In this document: positions 58,501 through 64,000 of the stretch, piece after piece
Layout of the letters: every line of letters starts with the position of its first letter
Position numbering within the stretch: position 1 is the stretch's first letter
Origin: Metridium senile
Taxonomy: Eukaryota; Cnidaria; Anthozoa; Actiniaria; Metridiidae
DNA: 64,000 bases
Direction of reading: 5' to 3'
Assembly (NCBI GenBank): GCA_949775045.1
Contig: OX459106.1
Span: forward strand, 3,715,384 to 3,779,383
Made by a program: the position numbers and the translations under genes
Notes under the pieces: generated by a model
Database searches by the model: none
What the model saw: only the letters and a program-made list of their open reading frames with translations
Told to the model about the DNA's origin: nothing

Positions 58501-59164
58501 TTGTTCAAATACGACAACTCACGAGTGAGTGCACGCATCTCCGTGCGTTAGTATGCTATTCTCTATTTAGTGGACATTAGTCACTGTCAATAAAGACAAG
58601 TAATGTTGTGAGGGACTGACCATGACACGGGCCATTACATAATGAATATCTACTGGTCCGTCCCTAACGAGTTGGCCGTTGTTGTTTCTGCATGGTTGGG
58701 TGATGCTAACTTAATACTGACAAGTATCGAAATAAAAGCTATTAGTTAGTAACGATGTTTTGTTTTCATTTCAAGGTATTTGTGCTTCTCTATTATCTAT
58801 TGGTTTTAACCATCTCATTGTATGATTAAAGTCTCCCAGTAAAAATACGTGACTGCGTTGGTTAAAAGGCCCAGTATTCAATTCTAAAGTTTTAAACCAT
58901 GCATATCAAAACAGAGTCGCACTACAATGTTGTTTAAATATAAACACGGAGATTATAATAATGTCAGTCAGTATTTAGAAATGATACTTTCACATGTAAG
59001 ATTATATTGTTTTTTACATGTTTTCAAATACGATATTTCTCAGTGGCAGAAATCCCTGTAAACCACTGTTATTTATATAATGAATATTATTATTGAATAT
59101 AAAGTATTTATTAAGTATTATCACCGATATTGTCCGGTTGACCTCCTTTCAAGAGACTAGAGCA

Positions 59165-59226
59165 CCAATGACGTCTTGTTTTTTTTCATTATTCTTGAAT
59201 CTATGGTCCGTAAAAATCATATAAAA
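59165..59226 (+). promoter_or_regulatory. Core promoter of ShKT copy D
   Basis: CCAATGACGTC at 59165-59175 and TATAAAA at 59220-59226. It is intact although the gene is broken. Confidence 0.6.
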
Positions 59227-60236
59227 TGAGTGCATGTTGACATCAAAGTCAGTCTTAGTTGATCTGTCTACGAGAGTTCACATCACTTTAGAAAACCTGA
59301 AATACTCGCCACTTGCAACTTGCTTGTCGACACTATGAATCAGTTCACTATTGCCTTGGTGGTTCTGTTTGCTGTCTTTATGACATCTCAATGCGAACAA
59401 ATAGGTTAGTGTTCACTTGGTAGAGTCATCTCAATTAGATAATTACAATTTTAGTTGACATCTCATCAATTTGAAATCGCATGACACCTGCCTGCGTTTT
59501 TTCTTTTTCGAAGGAAATTTTTTTAGCGGGCTTTTACTAAGTCTCATTTTTACGTCATTATGTGTTTCAAAATCATTACTTATAAGATTGCGGACTAAAT
59601 AGCTTACTAAATTTATTATAGTGCAATCAGTATAAGTCCATCAGTGAAATACAAATTACTAATTCTTTGTTGGGACTCTTTTCAACGGTTTGACTAAATG
59701 ACCTCTAACAAGGTACTTCTGTATCCTCACCGTTCTTGTCACCTCTATTCATGATACATTGGTTTTATCTTTACTAGATCAGGACAGTGACGATTTTAAG
59801 GAACTGCAAAAACTGATGAGTGGTAAGCCCTTTAACTATTGGTCAGTTTGTTTATCGTATATTCCTCTCATTTGTAATATATATGTTGATTGCAGACAAT
59901 GGACTGCCCATGCCCGACCCAGAACTGCTTGCATCAAGTAAGTGGAAAGAGGAACACTATTTCATCTATTATTCATAATGGTTTTCTCACATACATGTCC
60001 ACAATTTCTTTAGATATTTTTCCCTCCTACCAATTTGTTTATGATTCCTGTCATCTCTTAGTCTATTTTGAAGAACAATTCCCTCCCGTCTCACCGATTC
60101 GTTTCTCACCTCACTCCCCCAAGTAAGGCTCAATCAATGTGCATATATACTTTCAAACATTCAATATGGTCTTTCTTCTTTCTTGCAGAGATGGAAGATG
60201 AGATTGAAAAACGAGGTTTAATAGTGAATAAACTCA

Positions 60237-61300
60237 CAGGTAGCCCAAGCTATGCATTTGTACGTTTTTTTGCAATATGACGAAATATTTAAAATGCAAT
60301 AAAAATAAACATGTCTACCTGTGTGTTGTGTTTTTCTTTGCATTTCTGTGAAGTTTCAGGCCATTTCCTTCAATTTTGAGTGATTTATGGCTGATGTTCC
60401 CCAGCGTCCTAAGAAGAGGGGAAGGTAGCACACTCGGACGAGTTCGCTCCCCAGGTAGCCTCCAGTAATTCGCTTCTAGCTCGCCCAAAATTACGAATCT
60501 CGACAAAATTCCTTCAGATTATCTTTGCCCGATAGTCACTCCTTCCACTAAACCAAAGTTCTTTTCAAAGCTCGAACGCTTTCACTAAAAAAACCGCTCT
60601 ATCTCAACGATATCGCTGAAATCCGAGCCGCGGCCAGATCAGGCTTGCAACGGACTTTTTCAAACCATACTTACCCCTCCCCTCCTGTTACAAACTGCTT
60701 TGTACAAATTATATAATTCGTGTCTTACATTTTTTAACACCGAATCGTTATGGCTTTTTCCTACTCTAGTTTAACCGAAGAACCAAAACACGTAGTCTCT
60801 ACAGTAGAAAGCGAACGTAATCTCCTGCTTACAGGATAGCAGTTTGTTACAGGAGGGGAGGGGTAAGTATGGTTTGAAAAAGTCCGTTGCAAGCCTGATC
60901 TGGTCGCGGCTCGGATTTCAGCGATATCGTTGAGATAGAGCGGTTTTTTTTAGTGAAAGCGTTCGAGTTTTGAAAAGAACTTTGGTTTAGTGGAAGGAGT
61001 GACTATCGGGCAAAGATAATCTGAAGGAATTTTGTCGAGATTCGTAATTTTGGGCGAGCTAGAAGCGAATTACTGGAGGCTACCTGGGGAGCGAACTCGT
61101 CCGAGTGTGCTACCTTCCCCTCTTCTTAGGACGCTGGGGAACATCAGCCATAAATCATTCAAAATTGAAGGAAATGGCCTGAAACTTCACAGGAATGCAA
61201 AGAAAAACACAACACACAGGTAGACATGTTTATTTTTATTGCATTTTAAATATTTCGTCATATTGCAAAAAACGTACAAATGCATAGCTTGGGCTACCTG
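60237..61300. mobile_element. Foldback transposon with 463 bp inverted repeats
   Basis: Arms 60237-60699 and 60838-61300 look nearly identical in reverse complement. The loop is about 138 bp. Ends are CAGGTAGCCC or CACAGGTAGCCC. Flanking ATAAACT (7 bp) is an exact direct repeat if the ends start with CACAGG, and a longer imperfect repeat of about 11 bp is also possible. The superfamily is unresolved. Short open frames mirrored in the two arms are not genes. Confidence 0.88.
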
Positions 61301-61892
61301 TGATAAACTCAGCGCGAAGAGTTGTTATTACGTCCTGCATCGTGGTTTCTGTAAATTTCCAGTGTTGAAGAATAAACTTTGCCAAGCATTCTGCCGTGAG
61401 TATGTTTGTCTTTTTTCTAAAGCAATATCAGACTTATAGCAACAAATGATGGACTTGAGATAAGATTGTACTCGTTCTTGATTATTAAGTTATAGTAAGA
61501 ATAAGCAAAGTGTATAATGTAGGCTGCACTGGGTCTTGTGTTTATTGCAGATATTAGCAGATAATTCATCCATGGCCAACTTTCTTGACTTGCTGCGCCC
61601 CCTTCTGTATGTAACAGATGTAATATATTATATTGAGATAGAAGTACACTAAATTTACAGACAACATTTAGAAACATCTAAAACAACAAGACTTGATCAT
61701 TCACTCTTTGAGGTGTCTGTTAGCTAATACTAATGTAACAATAATTATTTATTCCAGGATGCAAGAACGTGTTGTCATCTTATAGCTGTAAAAAACTGAA
61801 ACTGAAAAAACATTGTGGAAATGCACTTGTCAAAACATATTGCCGTAAAACGTGCTACACCTGCATCAGTAAGTATCTTATTTCATCTCTAA

Positions 61893-62009
61893 ACACTACA
61901 CTACACCACACCACACCACACCACACCACACCACACCACACCACACCACACCACACCACACCACACCACACCACACCACACCACACCACACCACACCACA
62001 CCACACTAC
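61893..62009 (+). repeat. (CCACA)n array in the last intron of copy D
   Basis: About 117 bp with the unit CCACA and CTACA only at the borders. The unit differs by one base from the CTACA of A, B and C. Exon 5 stays open through it (a His-rich TTPHH repeat) to 62068. Confidence 0.97.
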
Positions 62010-62470
62010 ATAAAAAAAAATCAAAAAACGGCAAAAGTAAACAACTTTGGCACTGCTTCAATGCTTGACTTTTGTTTTATTGCAGCTAAATTCAAACAGT
62101 AAAAGTGACGTCATGAATACAAGACAACAACGTTCTGCAGTAATACTACACTATAACCTTGTAATAGTAGTTTAATCACAAGACAGGGGGAGGGTGGGAT
62201 AAAAGTATCAGATATGCTTGTCGAAGATCCTACAAACAATGGCTCTATCTGTAATGCTAGCTTAGCCGGAGAGAAAATACGACGTTTTGCATTTACAGCA
62301 ACATGAACCAACAGTTGGGAATGTAAGTTCAAGATCCTATTCCAACACATCCATACATTAGAGCACGTGAATGATCTATTTCTTTAAGTAGGATTCAATA
62401 GATGAGCATGCTGATACTTTTATCAATACTCTACCATACACTGTATTTAACATGGCACATTGTTAGAGAA

Positions 62471-62476
62471 ATTAAA
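62471..62476 (+). promoter_or_regulatory. Polyadenylation signal variant of copy D
   Basis: ATTAAA at the position of AATAAA in copy A. Confidence 0.45.
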
Positions 62477-62607
62477 AAACGTTTTTTTTTCAAATAGTTT
62501 CCTTTGTTTGTCTTTTAACCAATTTGATTCTAACCTACCTTTACACAACAAACTAGGTCAACATTTTATTGTTTGATGATTTGAATTAGTAAACAGATTG
62601 ACTTGAG

Positions 62608-63530
62608 AGGAGATGAGCGGGTCAGGTGGAGGGAACAATAAACAGGGAGGGAGGGAGGGAGAAAAAGAGGTAAAATAGAAGGGGGAGGGAGAATTAAAAC
62701 ATAAAGGGAGTAGTGAGAAGGTCAATTTTAACTAATTAATTATTGAGCTATAATGTCTCATTGAAATGATTGTAATAATATTTGGTCCAATTTTATTGAA
62801 ACAGTTTATCTTTGAAAAACAAACTTTTAAATGGTTCAAATTTGTACCAATTGCATCCTAATGTATAGCCTCAATGGCTTTTATTTAGAAAGGAAAGAAA
62901 GAATATCAGAGAGGAAGGCGAAATGGGAGAAAAATAAGGGAGGAGGGAGAAGAATGGTAAAAAATATGGAAGGAAGGATATTTTAATCCCTGTTCCTCTC
63001 CCGCGCTGACTTTACAACAACACGAGTTTCAACACAGAGAACCCAAACATTTTCTACCACAGGGTAACCAAAGTATGGAAAGATATAATATATAAGGCAA
63101 CAACAATTCCTTCAAAACTTAGTTACTGCTGACTGATTACACAGGAAACCCAACGTAGCACAGGGTACCCGAATGTGGCAACAGGGTCATTGCCAGAAAA
63201 CTATGCACCTAGTTGAAGGCACCAGTTTCTTATGCACCTATTTCAGACATTGTTGAATCTAAAATGTCTAAAATTGCAAAAAGACCTCCACGATATATGG
63301 CTAGTTTCTTTTTTGATGATTTACTCCTGGCTTTGCGCGCATCATTCCGTAGGTGAATTTGACCGAATCATGTAGACCCAATACATATTTGAATTACTCT
63401 ACTTTGGCAAAGAAACCATTTTGAGGAGGGGGAGGGGTCAGGGGGCCCGCCTCTCCCATAATTTTTGCCCACTAACTAATTTTAAGCTAAAAAATATATA
63501 TATCAGCTAACATCCAAATGTGGTGTTTTA
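62608..63530. other. Purine-rich stretch and diverged 3' flank of D
   Basis: 62620-62700 and 62890-62980 are GGGA-rich. About 63015-63115 matches the downstream flank of copy A (4625-4735). A G-rich run lies at 63424-63445. No gene. Confidence 0.5.
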
Positions 63531-64000
63531 TGAGATGAGATCAACTTTATTTAGGCACGCTAGCCTATTCAATATACAAATACTGATTTCCAATAGGGGC
63601 GTGACAAACTAACATTCAAATTAAGAATATACAATATACAATATATACAATGATATAACTATATAAACTATATAAACTATAAATTGCTTATGATAAAATA
63701 TTCATAAAGGGAAACTAATTATAAGTATAATCTAAAATGTTAAATTTATGGCCATGAGACTTTAGTTATATTGGCGGCAAAAATAGACAGTGAGTCGGAA
63801 TTTCTCAAATCACTAGGTAAGGAGTTCCATAGCTTGGCTCCACTGTAGCTGATACTTTTTTTTAGGAAGTCTGTCTTTGGGAGAGGAAGGGCAACCGCTT
63901 TTGATACGTTACGTAAACTGTAAGAACAGGTGGTTGCACTTGATTCCTTAAAAACAGCAGCAAGTCTTGTTGGAGCCAAGCCATGGAGAGTTTTAAACAT
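63531..64000 (-). pseudogene. 3' end of a CR1/L2-like LINE, running off the window
   Basis: Minus-strand frame 63746-64000 encodes FKTLHGLAPTRLAAVF and ISYSGAKLWNSLPSDLRNSD, the conserved C-terminus of CR1/L2-like polymerases, ending at a stop at 63746. The 3' UTR runs to about 63530, with AATAAA (63546-63551) near its end in 'aaataaagttgatctcatc', a common LINE terminus. It continues beyond the window, so its completeness cannot be judged. Confidence 0.8.

Larger units (their letters stand above)
59335..62102 (+). pseudogene. ShKT-domain peptide gene, copy D, exon 4 split by a transposon
   Basis: Exons as read: 59335-59404, 59778-59822, 59896-59937, exon 4 in two pieces (60189-60236 and 61312-61395), 61758-61868, 62086-62102. 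Splice sites and phase-1 borders match copies B and C. Signal peptide, propeptide with Lys-Arg, the four-cysteine segment and the six-cysteine ShKT domain are all present. The foldback element 60237-61300 interrupts exon 4 inside a codon, and reading into it hits a stop within about 20 codons. A CAG-GTAGCC at the left edge of the element looks like a splice donor, but joining it to the nearest AG downstream would shift the frame, so I see no simple rescue. Exon 6 encodes a different tail from A-C. It is probably a pseudogene caught soon after disruption. Confidence 0.85.
53865..62607 (-). repeat. Inverted duplication block D
   Basis: Reverse-complement match to block C from about 51677 down to about 44900, broken by the LINE 55434-57970, the MITE 58357-58500 and the foldback element 60237-61300. 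C and D genes are divergent. About 2.2 kb of C (51678-53859) forms the spacer. Confidence 0.88.

Noticed and set aside
60315..61223. Two identical 63-codon frames on opposite strands
   Set aside because: They are the two arms of the foldback element. Identity reflects the inverted repeat and not coding constraint.
61239..61439. 66-codon frame starting inside the foldback arm and containing part of ShKT exon 4
   Set aside because: The start codon lies in the transposon. This is read-through into the broken exon and not a new gene.

Overview
The window is eukaryotic and looks like an anthozoan cnidarian (sea anemone or stony coral). It is AT-rich, its genes have GT-AG introns, and it is crowded with DNA-transposon footprints, LINE remnants and microsatellites. 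Its only host-type genes are small secreted cysteine-rich precursors with a ShKT-type domain and an acidic propeptide ending in Lys-Arg. The genus cannot be fixed from the sequence alone. I found no rRNA, no confident tRNA and no CRISPR.

The core of the window is a four-copy family of six-exon ShKT peptide genes: copy A (1823-3984, +), copy B (25239-27778, -), copy C (45343-48819, -) and copy D (59335-62102, +). A, B and C have open frames and consensus splice sites. D is broken by a 1.06 kb foldback transposon in exon 4. All five introns are phase 1. The last intron of every copy carries a pentanucleotide array of very different length: about 750, 425, 1370 and 117 bp. All copies share a CCAAT-TGACGTC-TATA promoter.

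The copies sit in large duplications. B (24342-32803) and C (42789-53864) are a direct segmental duplication of about 8.5 kb. C and D (53865-62607) form a head-to-head inverted duplication. B lies in the loop of a separate large inverted repeat (arms 18333-24461 and 33086-37860). A (1-4735) resembles D most in layout and its coding exons differ most from the others.

Between A and B lies an accessory stretch. A Crypton/DUF3504-like tyrosine-recombinase ORF (7475-9097, +) lies between the two halves of an older, decayed recombinase gene of the opposite strand (6404-7220 and 9826-10128). Next comes an RLE-type non-LTR retrotransposon ORF (12178-14664) set between TAA arrays. A SINE, a Harbinger-like MITE, long palindromes and LINE tails follow. 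Between the right arm and C are more LINE tails, a TTAA-type DNA transposon (39971-40697) and a (GAATA)n array that ends where duplication C begins. C carries its own TTAA-type transposon (43233-44868), and D carries a CR1/L2-like LINE (55434-57970) and a MULE-like MITE with a 10 bp target duplication (58357-58500). The right edge enters the 3' end of another LINE.

The working picture is a rapidly duplicating secreted-peptide (putative venom or defence) locus, copied and inverted among transposons. Insertions present in one copy and absent from another give relative dates.
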